Source: Streptomyces akebiae
GTDB taxonomy: Bacteria > Actinomycetota > Actinomycetes > Streptomycetales > Streptomycetaceae
Assembly: GCF_019599145.1 (NCBI RefSeq)
Contig: NZ_CP080647.1
Coordinates: 7,564,001-7,628,000 of the forward strand
Direction of reading: 5' to 3'
Length of the DNA: 64,000 nucleotides
The notes under the pieces were generated by a model that did not search any database, had not been told where the DNA came from, and saw nothing but the letters and a program-made list of their open reading frames with translations. The translations under genes were made by a program, and so were the position numbers. Positions 35,320-45,032 of the stretch are shown one piece after another (within the stretch, counting starts at the first letter, position 1; each line of letters starts with the position of its first letter).

Positions 35320-36504
35320 TTACGGCAGCGCCAGCATCCGTTCCAGCGCCAGCTTCGCGAACGCCTCCGTCTCCTTGTCCACCTCGATGCGGTTGACGAG
35401 GGTGCCCTCGGCGAGGGACTCCAGGGTCCACACCAGGTGGGGCAGGTCGATGCGGTTCATGGTCGAGCAGAAGCAGACCGTGCGGTCGAGGAACACGATC
35501 TCCTTGCCCTCGGGCGCGAAACGGTTCGCCAGCCGCCGCACGAGGTTCAGCTCGGTGCCGATCGCCCACTTGGAACCGGCGGGCGCGGCCTCCAGCGCCT
35601 TGATGATGTACTCGGTCGACCCGACGTAGTCCGCCGCCGCCACGACCTCGTGCTTGCACTCGGGGTGGACCAGCACGTTGACGCCCGGGATCCGCTCCCG
35701 TACGTCGTTCACGGACTGCAGGCTGAAGCGCCCGTGCACCGAGCAGTGGCCCCGCCACAGGATCATCTTCGCCGCACGCAGCTGCTCGACGGTCAGGCCG
35801 CCGCCCGGCTTGTGCGGGTTGTAGACGACGCAGTCGTCGAGCGACATGCCCATGTCCCGCACGGCGGTGTTGCGTCCGAGGTGCTGGTCCGGCAGGAACA
35901 GGACCTTCTCGCCCTGCTCGAAGGCCCAGTCCAGGGCCCGCTTCGCGTTCGACGAGGTGCAGATCGTGCCGCCGTGCTTGCCGGTGAAGGCCTTGATGTC
36001 GGCGGAGGAGTTCATGTACGAGACGGGCACGACCTGCTCGGCTATGCCGGCCTCGGTCAGCACGTCCCAGCACTCGGCGACCTGCTCGGCGGTGGCCATG
36101 TCGGCCATGGAGCACCCGGCGGCCAGGTCCGGCAGGACGACCTTCTGGTCGTCGCCGGTGAGGATGTCCGCCGACTCGGCCATGAAGTGCACACCGCAGA
36201 ACACGATGTACTCCGCCTCGGGGCGGGCCGCCGCGTCGCGGGCCAGCTTGAAGGAGTCGCCCGTGACGTCCGCGAACTGGATGACCTCGTCGCGCTGGTA
36301 GTGGTGGCCGAGCACGAAGACCTTGTTTCCGAGCTTCTCCTTGGCCGCGCGGGCGCGCTCCACGAGATCGGGGTCGGACGGGGAGGGGAGGTCACCCGGG
36401 CACTCGACACCGCGCTCGCTCCTCGGGTCGGCCTCGCGGCCGAGCAGCAGCAGGGCGAGGGGCGTCGGCTGTACGTCGAGCTCCTGGGTCTGGGCGGTGG
36501 TCAC
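35320..36504 (-). CDS. nadA: Quinolinate synthase
   Basis: This 394-residue [4Fe-4S] enzyme condenses iminoaspartate with dihydroxyacetone phosphate to quinolinate in NAD synthesis. Motifs are VLGHHYQRDEVIQFAD, FCGVHFMAESADIL (Cys103), GTICTSSNA (Cys182) and TVCFCSTMNRI (Cys344/346). One Cys from each region would ligate the cluster. It is a monocistronic-looking leftward gene converging with the kinase gene. The GTG at 36504 is preferred over GTG 36513 on spacing to AAAGGG. The iron-sulfur carrier gene erpA is divergent to it, a sensible pairing for a cluster enzyme. Confidence 0.95.
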   Translation of the reverse strand: MTTAQTQELDVQPTPLALLLLGREADPRSERGVECPGDLPSPSDPDLVERARAAKEKLGNKVFVLGHHYQRDEVIQFADVTGDSFKLARDAAARPEAEYIVFCGVHFMAESADILTGDDQKVVLPDLAAGCSMADMATAEQVAECWDVLTEAGIAEQVVPVSYMNSSADIKAFTGKHGGTICTSSNAKRALDWAFEQGEKVLFLPDQHLGRNTAVRDMGMSLDDCVVYNPHKPGGGLTVEQLRAAKMILWRGHCSVHGRFSLQSVNDVRERIPGVNVLVHPECKHEVVAAADYVGSTEYIIKALEAAPAGSKWAIGTELNLVRRLANRFAPEGKEIVFLDRTVCFCSTMNRIDLPHLVWTLESLAEGTLVNRIEVDKETEAFAKLALERMLALP

Positions 36505-36587
36505 GACACGCACCCTTTCTGTTCTGCGGCTCGCCGCCCGGGGGAGGGTCGGCGGGACATTCGGGCTATCCTTTTCGTCGAATTGAC

Positions 36588-36602
36588 GTTATCTATCATA
36601 AC
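36588..36602 (-). promoter_or_regulatory. nadA promoter region dyad
   Basis: GTTATCTATCATAAC has perfect 5-bp arms around CTATC and lies 84 bp upstream of nadA in an AT-rich patch. The minus-strand -10 candidate TATGAT (36600-36595) falls inside it. A repressor bound here would block nadA transcription. The remaining gap up to erpA (36603-36818) shows no gene. Confidence 0.4.
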
Positions 36603-36818
36603 CGCTTCACGTCACTTTGACGATGCCCATAGCGTCGATGTGACATGAATCCCGGCGTGGAGTTGTCCACAGCCTTGAGCCGCTCGGTGCCCACCGCACC
36701 GGCCATGTGCGAGCATGAAGAGAGACGCGAACGAATCCGCGCGGCCCGGAATGAATCCGGCGCCCCGGCGGTTGCAATCGTCGGCAAGCAGTCTCCGTAC
36801 AACCCGGGAGAGATGTAG

Positions 36819-37175
36819 ATGTCCGTATCGGACGAGACCGGCACCGTCACCGACGGCATCATCGTGACCGACGCCGCCGCGGCCAAGGTCAAGGCCCTGC
36901 TCGACCAGGAAGGCCGTGACGACCTGGCCCTGCGTGTCGCCGTTCAGCCCGGCGGCTGCTCCGGCCTGCGCTACCAGCTCTTCTTCGACGAGCGCTCGCT
37001 CGACGGCGACGTGGAGAAGGACTTCGACGGTGTGAAGGTCGTCACCGACCGCATGAGCGCCCCGTACCTGGGCGGCGCCACGATCGACTTCGTCGACACC
37101 ATCGAGAAGCAGGGCTTCACCATCGACAACCCGAATGCGACGGGTTCCTGCGCCTGCGGCGACTCCTTCAGCTGA
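36819..37175 (+). CDS. erpA: Iron-sulfur cluster insertion protein (ErpA/HesB)
   Basis: This 118-residue A-type carrier has the three conserved cysteines, GGCSGLRY in the middle and SCACGDSFS at the end, in a fold starting IIVTDAAAAKVKALL. It hands [4Fe-4S]/[2Fe-2S] clusters to target enzymes. It is divergent from nadA. GGGAGAGATGTAG precedes the ATG. A strong hairpin follows 41 bp after the stop, so it is monocistronic. Confidence 0.95.
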   Translation: MSVSDETGTVTDGIIVTDAAAAKVKALLDQEGRDDLALRVAVQPGGCSGLRYQLFFDERSLDGDVEKDFDGVKVVTDRMSAPYLGGATIDFVDTIEKQGFTIDNPNATGSCACGDSFS

Positions 37176-37216
37176 GCCCCGCCCGCGCGGTGGCGCCACG
37201 CGCGCCAGAGGTACGA

Positions 37217-37253
37217 GAAGGCGGCGACCCCCTCCGAGGGGGTCGCCGCCTTC
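37217..37253. terminator. Strong hairpin between erpA and convergent gene
   Basis: A 16-bp perfect stem, GAAGGCGGCGACCCCC (37217-37232) with its complement (37238-37253), has a 5-base loop and then TCGTCG. It is placed to stop transcription from both sides. Confidence 0.85.
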
Positions 37254-37296
37254 GTCGTACCGTCGTGCGTCCTCGTCCCGCCCGCCGCCGGGATGC

Positions 37297-39111
37297 CTAC
37301 CGGGGCTGCAGCTCCGCGATGCCGCCCTCCGGGATCGTCTCGCCGTCCGACCCGACCACCTTCCGGTCGCCCAGCGGCTCGTCCAGCGTGACCGTACGCT
37401 CCACCACCTTGGCGATCATGATGCAGACCTTGCCCTCCCACGGGGTGTCGGTCACGGTGACCCTCACCTCGCCCGACTCCTCGCTCACCGAGGCCGAGTA
37501 GTCGCTGCACACGCCGCCCCAGAAGGACACGGTCAGCTTGTCCCCGTCGACCGTGTAGCCCTGCACCTTCACCTCGTGCGAGGACGATCCGGTCGGCGGT
37601 GTGTCACCCGGCTCGCCGGGCCGCTCGGTCGGCTCCGAGCGGGGCTCGGGGGCGGCCAGGTACGCCGGATCCACCGCCGGATGCGTCACCGTGTAGCTGT
37701 CCTGGGCTCCCGTCGGCCGCACCTCGAAGAGCCACGACGGCACCAGCGCCGGGTGACCGTCCACCTGATGCGACGCGAGGCCGAACACCGCGTCCTCGAC
37801 GGTGACCGCCTCCGGCTTCGGCAGCGCGGTCATCCGCTCGCACGGCGTCTCGTCCGCCACGACCGTCCCGCCCTCCCCGGCCGCGCCGTTCTCGCCCGCC
37901 AGCGGTACGGGACCGGTGCAGCCGCCGATGCCGCCCCGCTCGGTGCCGACACCCTGGCCCGAGCCGTTCATCAGCTCCAGCGCCCGCGCCGCGTCGACGA
38001 CGGGGTACGTGTCGCTCTTCACCGGCGACTTCAGGTTGCCGCTGCCGCCGACCACCTGGCCGTCGGCGCCGACCTGGACACCGGTCGACCAGCCGTACGT
38101 GGGCAGTCCACCCACCTCGGGATCGGCGTTCACCACGCGTACGGCGCCCATGAGCTGACCGGTGTCGAGCTTGGCGTCGTCCTGGCCGACGGCCTTCAGG
38201 ACGGGTGCCGCCGCCTTCCTGGCGACCGCCTCGCTCACCGGGTCCCCGCCCTCGGCGGTGCCCGACGTGCAGACGTCGACCTTCCGGCAGTTGTCGGTGC
38301 CCGGTGTGTACAGGTTGAACGTCCAGGTCCCCGGTGCCTGCCGGTTCACCCGCAGCACCGGCCCCGAACCGTCTCCGGCCGCCCCCACCCGCCAGGCCTC
38401 ACCCTCGGTGGTCGGTTCGCCCTCCACTCCGAGTGCCTTCGCCAGCCGCGCGACCTCCGCGGCCGTCACCTCGCCCTTGACCAGGTGGACCGCGGCGGAG
38501 TCGGGGCCGTCGGGCAGGTCGCCGTCAGCGCGGTAGGTGACCCCGTTGGGGTCGGGCTCACCGGGTGCGATGCCGTTCGAACCACCGCCGGTGTACCCGT
38601 CGAGCGCGAGCGGCGGGGGAGTGCCGTCACCGCCGGGCGAGCCGGAGCCGCCACTGCTGCCGCCGGGCCCACCGGACGAGGTCGAGGCGAGAAGCGCCCC
38701 GCCACCCCCGACCAGCAACACGGCGGCGGCCACCGACGCCACGACCAGCCGCGAACGGGGACGCCGCGGACGTCGTAGGGGCTCGGGCTCGGCCCGGTCA
38801 CTCTCCGGAGCCGCAGCTGGGGCCGGAGCCGGAGCCGGATCGGTAACGGAAGTGGACGCCGGAGCCGGATCGGAAGCCGGAGCCTGCTCGGCAGGAGCAT
38901 CGGCCTTCTCGGCCTTCTCGGCCTGCACGGTCTTCTCGGCGCTCTCCGCCCGCGCGGCCGTCTCTGTCCCCTCGGCCTTCCCGGTCGCGTCGGCCTTCCC
39001 GGTCGCGTCGGCCTCAGGGGCGTCGTCCCCGGCAGCCCCGAGTTCCGCGGTGGCGTCGGGCTCGGGGCCCTCGTCCGGGTTCTCGGGGTTGTCGGGTCGC
39101 TCGGGGTTCAC
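37297..39111 (-). CDS. Membrane-anchored hypothetical protein, acidic/Ala-rich N-terminus
   Basis: This is a 604-residue protein. The first 110 residues are a low-complexity cytosolic region (Glu/Asp/Ala/Pro; repeats of EKAEKADA and ATGKADATGK). Next come a basic stretch RRPRRPRSR, one membrane segment (about 118-138), and a long extracellular part with a Gly/Ser linker then a globular region containing DNCRKVDVC (a likely disulfide) and VQGYTVDGDKLTVSFWGGVC. I do not recognise the domain. It resembles conserved actinobacterial envelope proteins of unknown function. GTG start at 39111, with GGAGCGATGC upstream. Confidence 0.75.
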   Translation of the reverse strand: MNPERPDNPENPDEGPEPDATAELGAAGDDAPEADATGKADATGKAEGTETAARAESAEKTVQAEKAEKADAPAEQAPASDPAPASTSVTDPAPAPAPAAAPESDRAEPEPLRRPRRPRSRLVVASVAAAVLLVGGGGALLASTSSGGPGGSSGGSGSPGGDGTPPPLALDGYTGGGSNGIAPGEPDPNGVTYRADGDLPDGPDSAAVHLVKGEVTAAEVARLAKALGVEGEPTTEGEAWRVGAAGDGSGPVLRVNRQAPGTWTFNLYTPGTDNCRKVDVCTSGTAEGGDPVSEAVARKAAAPVLKAVGQDDAKLDTGQLMGAVRVVNADPEVGGLPTYGWSTGVQVGADGQVVGGSGNLKSPVKSDTYPVVDAARALELMNGSGQGVGTERGGIGGCTGPVPLAGENGAAGEGGTVVADETPCERMTALPKPEAVTVEDAVFGLASHQVDGHPALVPSWLFEVRPTGAQDSYTVTHPAVDPAYLAAPEPRSEPTERPGEPGDTPPTGSSSHEVKVQGYTVDGDKLTVSFWGGVCSDYSASVSEESGEVRVTVTDTPWEGKVCIMIAKVVERTVTLDEPLGDRKVVGSDGETIPEGGIAELQPR

Positions 39112-39195
39112 CGCATCGCTCCTTCGGCAAGTCGTACACCGCCTCCCCTATACGGGGGACAGCGATGGGACGCGGCGGAGGAGCCGACGGTTCCC

Positions 39196-39405
39196 TCAGT
39201 CGCCGTACTCCGGCATCGCGTCCACCAGGCGCGCGGACGTCGCCGGCACCGTCACCCCGTGAATGAGCGAAGGGGACACCGGAGCCGTAATGACCTTCGC
39301 GGGGGCCGCCCAGTGCGGAACCATCCGGGCGCAGTCGCCACGCAGGGCCGCGAGGCCGCCGTCCGGGTCGAACGGGACGGTGCCGTGGATCTTGGGGTTT
39401 GTCAT
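39196..39405 (-). CDS. Small conserved hypothetical protein
   Basis: The ATG at 39405 opens a 69-codon frame (MTNPKIHGTVPFDPDGGLAAL ... SARLVDAMPEYGD) containing GDCARMVPHW. No domain is recognised. It lies 84 bp upstream of the anchored protein gene on the same strand, and the divergent kinase gene begins 135 bp away. An extended AT-richer stretch upstream (39405-39470) is a plausible shared promoter region. The composition looks coding, but it could be spurious. Confidence 0.5.
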   Translation of the reverse strand: MTNPKIHGTVPFDPDGGLAALRGDCARMVPHWAAPAKVITAPVSPSLIHGVTVPATSARLVDAMPEYGD

Positions 39406-39539
39406 AACGGCACCGTACGCACCGGAAACCCCACGAAGAAAGACCTACTATCGGGTAGTTTCGCCTGCTTCAGCGCACGCGTACGACCCGGTAGCGTGAA
39501 CTGTCAATCCCCCTCCCTTCGCAGGAGTGTGTCCTCGCC

Positions 39540-40514
39540 GTGCGTATCGCAGTCTCCGGCTCCATCGCCACCGACCATCTGATGACCTTCCCGGGCCGCT
39601 TCGCCGACCAACTCGTCGCGGACCAACTGCACACGGTCTCCCTCTCCTTCCTCGTCGACCAGCTCGACGTACGCCGAGGCGGTGTCGGCGCGAACATCGC
39701 GTTCGGCATGGGGCAGCTCGGCACGCGGCCGATCCTGGTCGGCGCGGCGGGTGCCGACTTCGACGAGTACCGCGCGTGGCTCGACCGGCACGGGGTGGAC
39801 ACCTCCTCCGTGCGCATCTCCGAGACGCTGCACACGGCCCGCTTCGTGTGCACCACGGACGCCGACCACAACCAGATCGGCTCCTTCTACACCGGCGCGA
39901 TGAGCGAGGCCCGCCTCATCGAGCTGAAGACCGTCGCCGACCGGGTCGGCGGCCTCGACCTCGTCCTCATCGGCGCGGACGACCCGGAGGCGATGCTCCG
40001 CCACACGGAGGAGTGCCGCTCGCGGGCCATCCCGTTCGCCGCGGACTTCTCCCAGCAGATCGCCCGTATGGGAGGGGAGGAGATCCGGATACTGCTGGAC
40101 GGCGCCACGTACCTGTTCTCCAACGAGTACGAGAAGGGCCTCATCGAGTCCAAGACCGGCTGGTCGGACGAGGAGATCCTCGCGAAGGTGGGCCACCGGG
40201 TGACCACGCTCGGCGCGCGCGGTGTCCGGGTCGAGCGGGCCGGGCACGACCCGATCGAGGTCGGCTGCGCCGAGGAGGAGCGCAAGGCCGACCCCACCGG
40301 CGTCGGCGACGCCTTCCGGGCCGGGTTCCTGTCCGGGCTCGCGTGGGGCGTCTCGCTGGAGCGGGCCGCGCAGGTCGGCTGCATGCTCGCGACGCTGGTC
40401 ATCGAGACGGTCGGCACGCAGGAGTACCAGCTGCGGCGTGGGCACTTCATGGAGCGCTTCACCAAGGCGTACGGGCAGGACGCCGCCGAAGAGGTTCAGG
40501 CTCACCTCGGCTGA
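39540..40514 (+). CDS. PfkB-family carbohydrate kinase
   Basis: This 324-residue kinase has N-terminal SGSIATDHLMTFPGRF, the substrate-binding GGVGANIAFGMGQLG, and the C-terminal PfkB signature DPTGVGDAFRAGF with the catalytic Asp. Adenosine-kinase/ribokinase-type proteins with this start are common in actinobacteria; adenosine is a plausible substrate but is not proven by sequence. GTG start at 39540 with GCAGGAG 13 bases upstream. It precedes the convergent cysteine desulfurase gene. Confidence 0.93.
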   Translation: MRIAVSGSIATDHLMTFPGRFADQLVADQLHTVSLSFLVDQLDVRRGGVGANIAFGMGQLGTRPILVGAAGADFDEYRAWLDRHGVDTSSVRISETLHTARFVCTTDADHNQIGSFYTGAMSEARLIELKTVADRVGGLDLVLIGADDPEAMLRHTEECRSRAIPFAADFSQQIARMGGEEIRILLDGATYLFSNEYEKGLIESKTGWSDEEILAKVGHRVTTLGARGVRVERAGHDPIEVGCAEEERKADPTGVGDAFRAGFLSGLAWGVSLERAAQVGCMLATLVIETVGTQEYQLRRGHFMERFTKAYGQDAAEEVQAHLG

Positions 40515-40586
40515 GGTCGCCGCCGCGACCACCGGGTCGCCGAGGCCGCTCGTCGTCGGCCGCCGGTTCGATGCGCTTATTCGCGC

Positions 40587-40632
40587 TTGTTCGCGCAGTT
40601 TCCCGCGCCCCGGGTTTCCCGGTGCGCGGGGA
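40587..40632. repeat. Dispersed inverted repeat, copy 6 (short)
   Basis: GTTCGCGCAGTTTCCCGCGC and the partner GTGCGCGGGGAAC make a shortened, mismatched hairpin. It lies between two convergent genes and touches the desulfurase stop. Confidence 0.6.
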
Positions 40633-40635
40633 ACA

Positions 40636-42018
40636 TCAGCTCACCCTGCGCACCACGTACGCCGAACCCCGCTCCACCGGCTCCTCGCCCACGTACTCCT
40701 GGCCCCGCATCTCGCACCACGCCGGGATGTCCAGGCGGGCCGCCTCGTCGTCCGACAGGACACGGACCGTGCCGCCGACCGGGACGTCCCCGATCACCTT
40801 GGCCAGCTCGATGACGGGGATCGGGCACCGCTTGCCGAGCGCGTCCACGACGAGGGTGTCCTCCCGCACGGCCGCCACGGTGGTGGCCGCCGGCGCCCCG
40901 AGCTTCTCGCGCACCGCCGCGACGGCCCCCGGCAGCACGGACAGGAACCGCTCGACATCCTCGGCCGCCGCACCCGTCGGCAGCGAGACCCGCACGTTCC
41001 CCTCGCTCAGCACCCCCATGGCCCGCAGCACATGGCTCGGCGTCAGCGTGCTGCTCGTACAGGAGGACCCGGAGGAGACGGAGAAGCCCTCGCGGTCCAG
41101 CTCGTGCAGCAGTGTCTCCCCATCGACATAGAGACAGGAGAAGGTGACCACGCCGGGCAGCCGGCGCTCCGGGTCGCCCACCACCTCCACGTCCGGCACC
41201 AGCGACGGCACCCGCGCCCGGATCCGCTCCGTCAACTCCCGCAGCCGTACGGCCTCCTCGTCGGCCTCCGCCCGTACGGCCCGCAGTGAGGCGGCGGCCG
41301 CCACGATCGCCGGGATGTTCTCGAAGCCGGCGGCCCGCCCCGACTCCCGCTCGTCGGTGGGCCCTTGTGCCGCGAACCGCACACCCTTGCGGACGACGAG
41401 CAGCCCGACTCCGGACGGTCCGCCCCATTTGTGGGCACTGCCGGTCAACACCGACCAGTCCCCGTTCACCCGCCCCCAGCCGAGCGACTGTGCCGCGTCC
41501 ACCAGCAGCGGCACCCCGGCCTCCCGGCAGGCCGCCGCCACCTCGGCCACCGGCTGCTCGGTCCCCACCTCGTGGTTGGCGGACTGGAGACAGGCGAGCG
41601 CGGTGTCCGGCCGCAGGGCCTCGGCGTAGGCGGAGGCGGTGACGGCTCCGGCACGGTCCACCGCCACTTGGGTGACCGTTCCGCCCACGGACTCGTGCAC
41701 CTCCGCCGCGTGCAACACCGAAGAGTGTTCGACCGCCGACACGATCAGGTGACGTCCCGTCCGCCGCCGCCCGGCCAGCACGCCCGCGACCCCGGAATGC
41801 ACGGCCCGCGTCCCGGACGACGTGAAGACCAGTTCGTCCACCCGGCACCCCACGGCCTCGGCGGCGGCCTCCCGGGCCGCGTCGAGCAACAGCCGGGCCC
41901 GCCGCCCCTCCCGGTACAACCGCGCGGGATCCGCCCACCCCTCGTCCAGCGAAGCCAGCAACGCCTGCCGGGCGACGGGATGGAGAGGAGCGGAGGAAGC
42001 GGAGTCGAAGTAGGCCAC
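40636..42018 (-). CDS. Cysteine desulfurase (NifS/IscS type) fused to TusA-like sulfur carrier
   Basis: This is a 460-residue fusion. The N-terminal class V PLP enzyme (1-~370) has GSAHKWGGPSG (Lys197 binds PLP) and SSGSSCTSS with the active-site Cys320 in the IscS-like long loop. A C-terminal TusA domain (about 385-460) carries GKRCPIPVIEL with the persulfide-accepting Cys398. The desulfurase strips sulfur from cysteine and could pass it straight to TusA within one chain, for thio-tRNA, molybdopterin or other sulfur transfer. The ATG at 42018 is the family start (MAYFDSASSAPLHP). The ctaC operon diverges from it. Confidence 0.92.
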   Translation of the reverse strand: MAYFDSASSAPLHPVARQALLASLDEGWADPARLYREGRRARLLLDAAREAAAEAVGCRVDELVFTSSGTRAVHSGVAGVLAGRRRTGRHLIVSAVEHSSVLHAAEVHESVGGTVTQVAVDRAGAVTASAYAEALRPDTALACLQSANHEVGTEQPVAEVAAACREAGVPLLVDAAQSLGWGRVNGDWSVLTGSAHKWGGPSGVGLLVVRKGVRFAAQGPTDERESGRAAGFENIPAIVAAAASLRAVRAEADEEAVRLRELTERIRARVPSLVPDVEVVGDPERRLPGVVTFSCLYVDGETLLHELDREGFSVSSGSSCTSSTLTPSHVLRAMGVLSEGNVRVSLPTGAAAEDVERFLSVLPGAVAAVREKLGAPAATTVAAVREDTLVVDALGKRCPIPVIELAKVIGDVPVGGTVRVLSDDEAARLDIPAWCEMRGQEYVGEEPVERGSAYVVRRVS

Positions 42019-42051
42019 AGGTCAACGCTAAAGCCTCGGGCCGACAACAAA

Positions 42052-42100
42052 GGGGCGCGGGGAACTCCGCGAACGACCACAACACACCCCGCACCCGCCA
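42052..42100. repeat. Dispersed inverted repeat, copy 7 (half)
   Basis: Only one arm remains: GGGGCGCGGGGAACTCCGCGAACGA followed by CCCCGCACCCGCC. It is the single copy not immediately after a stop codon; it lies between divergent genes. Confidence 0.55.
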
Positions 42101-42189
42101 AAACACCCGAACCCCCGAGCTATTAGGCGCCGGGCGTGACCCCCGGCGAGTTGGTACCCCCTCCCCGCGCGACCCCAAAACGCGTCCAG

Positions 42190-42195
42190 TAGGGT
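42190..42195 (+). promoter_or_regulatory. -10 element of the ctaC operon
   Basis: TAGGGT is the common HrdB -10 form in streptomycetes. The transcript would begin near 42202, about 100 bases upstream of ctaC. No strong -35 match is seen. Confidence 0.5.
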
Positions 42196-42300
42196 TTGGT
42201 CCGCATAAACATCCAAACCCCTGCCCGTCGCAGGGCGGCGACCGACCAGCGAGAAGGCCGCACCCATACCGCGCGGGCGAGAACCTCGGGAAGGCGCTAC

Positions 42301-43293
42301 GTGAGTCCCAACGGCTCCGACCTCCCCCACCGCCTTAAGGGCGTGGGCGGTACCCCCATGCCGCGGCGCCCGATGCGGCGGAAGCTGCTGCAGGCAATGA
42401 CCGCAGGCCTGGTCCTGGCGACCGCCACCGGTTGCACATGGGAGGACTTCCCCCGCCTGGGTATGCCCACCCCGACCACGGAAGAGGCTCCGCGGATCCT
42501 CTCCCTGTGGCAGGGGTCGTGGGCGGCCGCGCTCGCCACGGGCGTGCTGGTGTGGGGCCTGATCCTGTGGAGTGCTTTCTTCCACCGGCGCAGCCGCACC
42601 AAGGTCGAAGTTCCCCCGCAGACCCGGTACAACATGCCCATCGAGGCGCTGTACACGGTCGTCCCGCTGATCATCGTCTCGGTGCTCTTCTACTTCACCG
42701 CCCGCGACGAGTCGAAGCTCCTCGACACGTCGAAGAAGCCCGACCTCACGGTCAACGTGGTCGGCTTCCAGTGGAGCTGGTGTTTCAACTACATCGAGAA
42801 CGTCGACGGCTCCACGGGCGACGCGAAGACCGACGAGAACCTGGCCGCCATCCCGGACCGGTTCAAGGAGGACTTCCCGGCGAACGCCGGCGGTGCCTAC
42901 ACCTGCGGCATTCCTGGCGACAAGAACCCGCAGACCGGCAACCCCGGCCCGACCCTCTGGCTCCCTGAGGGCAAGACGGTCCGCTTCGTCCTCACCTCGC
43001 GTGACGTCATCCACTCCTTCTGGGTGGTGCCGTTCCTGATGAAGCAGGACGTCATCCCGGGCCACACCAACGCCTTCCAGGTGACCCCCAACCAGGAGGG
43101 CACCTTCCTGGGCAAGTGCGCCGAACTCTGCGGCGTGGACCACTCTCGGATGCTCTTCAACGTGAAGGTCGTCTCCCAGGAGCGCTACGAGGAGCACCTC
43201 AAGTCGCTCGTGGAGAAGGGCCAGACCGGTTACGTCCCGGCCGGCATTGAGCAGACGAGCCACGAGAAGAACCGGGAGACGAACCAACTGTGA
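42301..43293 (+). CDS. ctaC: Cytochrome c oxidase subunit II
   Basis: This 330-residue lipoprotein subunit of the aa3 oxidase has a leader ending in LATATGC (Cys45, lipobox-like), two membrane segments (about 75-97 and 115-137), and a CuA domain with HSFWVVPF and [12 protein letters not shown] (Cys273, Cys277, His281). It takes electrons from the bc1 complex's dihaem cytochrome. GGGAAGG precedes the GTG start. Its TGA overlaps the GTG of ctaD (GTGA), so translation is coupled. Confidence 0.97.
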   Translation: MSPNGSDLPHRLKGVGGTPMPRRPMRRKLLQAMTAGLVLATATGCTWEDFPRLGMPTPTTEEAPRILSLWQGSWAAALATGVLVWGLILWSAFFHRRSRTKVEVPPQTRYNMPIEALYTVVPLIIVSVLFYFTARDESKLLDTSKKPDLTVNVVGFQWSWCFNYIENVDGSTGDAKTDENLAAIPDRFKEDFPANAGGAYTCGIPGDKNPQTGNPGPTLWLPEGKTVRFVLTSRDVIHSFWVVPFLMKQDVIPGHTNAFQVTPNQEGTFLGKCAELCGVDHSRMLFNVKVVSQERYEEHLKSLVEKGQTGYVPAGIEQTSHEKNRETNQL

Positions 43294-45032
43294 GCATCCT
43301 CAACGAACCCCAGGGTGCTTCCGCCGAGACCGGAGGCTCGTACGAGGACGAGCTGCCGGTACGGCGCAAGCAGCCCGGCAACGTCGTGGTGAAGTGGCTG
43401 ACGACCACCGACCACAAGACGATCGGCACGCTGTACCTGGTCACGTCGTTCGCGTTCTTCTGCATCGGCGGCGTCATGGCGCTCTTCATGCGCGCCGAGC
43501 TCGCCCGCCCGGGTACGCAGATCATGTCGAACGAGCAGTTCAACCAGGCGTTCACGATGCACGGCACGATCATGCTGCTGATGTTCGCGACGCCGCTGTT
43601 CGCCGGATTCGCCAACTGGATCATGCCGCTGCAGATCGGCGCGCCCGACGTGGCGTTCCCGCGGCTGAACATGTTCGCGTACTGGCTGTACCTCTTCGGC
43701 TCGCTCATCGCGGTCGGTGGCTTCCTCACCCCGCAGGGCGCGGCCGACTTCGGCTGGTTCGCCTACAGCCCGCTGTCGGACGCGGTCCGCAGCCCGGGCA
43801 TCGGCGCCGACATGTGGATCATGGGTCTGGCCTTCTCCGGCTTCGGCACGATCCTCGGCTCGGTCAACTTCATCACCACGATCATCTGCATGCGCGCGCC
43901 CGGCATGACCATGTTCCGCATGCCGATCTTCACCTGGAACGTGCTGCTGACCGGTGTCCTGGTCCTGCTCGCCTTCCCGGTCCTCGCGGCCGCGCTGTTC
44001 GCCCTGGAGGCGGACCGCAAGTTCGGTGCGCACGTCTTCGACGCGGCCAACGGCGGCGCCCTGCTCTGGCAACACCTCTTCTGGTTCTTCGGCCATCCAG
44101 AGGTGTACATCATCGCGCTGCCGTTCTTCGGCATCATCTCCGAGGTCATCCCGGTCTTCTCCCGCAAGCCGATGTTCGGCTACATGGGCCTGATCGGCGC
44201 GACCATCGCGATCGCCGGCCTCTCCGTCACGGTGTGGGCGCACCACATGTACGTCACCGGTGGCGTACTGCTGCCGTTCTTCTCCTTCATGACGTTCCTC
44301 ATCGCCGTACCGACCGGTGTGAAGTTCTTCAACTGGATCGGCACGATGTGGAAGGGCTCGCTGTCCTTCGAGACGCCGATGCTCTGGGCGACCGGCTTCC
44401 TGATCACCTTCACCTTCGGTGGTCTGACCGGTGTCATCCTGGCCTCGCCCCCGATGGACTTCCACGTCTCCGACTCGTACTTCGTGGTGGCGCACTTCCA
44501 CTACGTCGTCTTCGGCACCGTGGTGTTCGCGATGTTCTCCGGCTTCCACTTCTGGTGGCCGAAGATGACGGGCAAGATGCTCGACGAGCGCCTCGGCAAG
44601 ATCACCTTCTGGACGCTGTTCATCGGCTTCCACGGCACCTTCCTCGTCCAGCACTGGCTGGGCGCCGAGGGCATGCCGCGCCGGTACGCGGACTACCTCG
44701 CGGCCGACGGGTTCACCGCGCTGAACACGATCTCCACGATCGCCTCGTTCGTGCTCGGTCTGTCGATCCTGCCGTTCCTCTACAACGTGTGGAAGACCGC
44801 CAAGTACGGCAAGCCCGTCGGCGTCGACGACCCGTGGGGCTACGGCCGCTCCCTGGAGTGGGCGACCTCCTGCCCGCCGCCGCGGCACAACTTCCTCACC
44901 CTGCCGCGGATCCGCAGTGAATCCCCGGCGTTCGACCTGCACCACCCGGAGATCGCCGCGCTCGAACAGCTCGCGCAAGGCGGCCCGGCGGCCAACGAGC
45001 TCGCGACCAGCGGCAAGGAGGCCGGCAAGTGA
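43290..45032 (+). CDS. ctaD: Cytochrome c oxidase subunit I
   Basis: This 580-residue protein has twelve membrane helices, the haem a/a3-CuB core. Signatures include the haem a ligand in [20 protein letters not shown] (CuB His and its crosslinked Tyr), HHMYVTGG for the further CuB histidines and HFHYVVFGT for haem ligands. It reduces O2 to water and pumps protons. The C-terminal 60 residues are a soluble tail. It begins inside the ctaC stop and ends inside the ctaF start. Confidence 0.98.
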   Translation: MSILNEPQGASAETGGSYEDELPVRRKQPGNVVVKWLTTTDHKTIGTLYLVTSFAFFCIGGVMALFMRAELARPGTQIMSNEQFNQAFTMHGTIMLLMFATPLFAGFANWIMPLQIGAPDVAFPRLNMFAYWLYLFGSLIAVGGFLTPQGAADFGWFAYSPLSDAVRSPGIGADMWIMGLAFSGFGTILGSVNFITTIICMRAPGMTMFRMPIFTWNVLLTGVLVLLAFPVLAAALFALEADRKFGAHVFDAANGGALLWQHLFWFFGHPEVYIIALPFFGIISEVIPVFSRKPMFGYMGLIGATIAIAGLSVTVWAHHMYVTGGVLLPFFSFMTFLIAVPTGVKFFNWIGTMWKGSLSFETPMLWATGFLITFTFGGLTGVILASPPMDFHVSDSYFVVAHFHYVVFGTVVFAMFSGFHFWWPKMTGKMLDERLGKITFWTLFIGFHGTFLVQHWLGAEGMPRRYADYLAADGFTALNTISTIASFVLGLSILPFLYNVWKTAKYGKPVGVDDPWGYGRSLEWATSCPPPRHNFLTLPRIRSESPAFDLHHPEIAALEQLAQGGPAANELATSGKEAGK

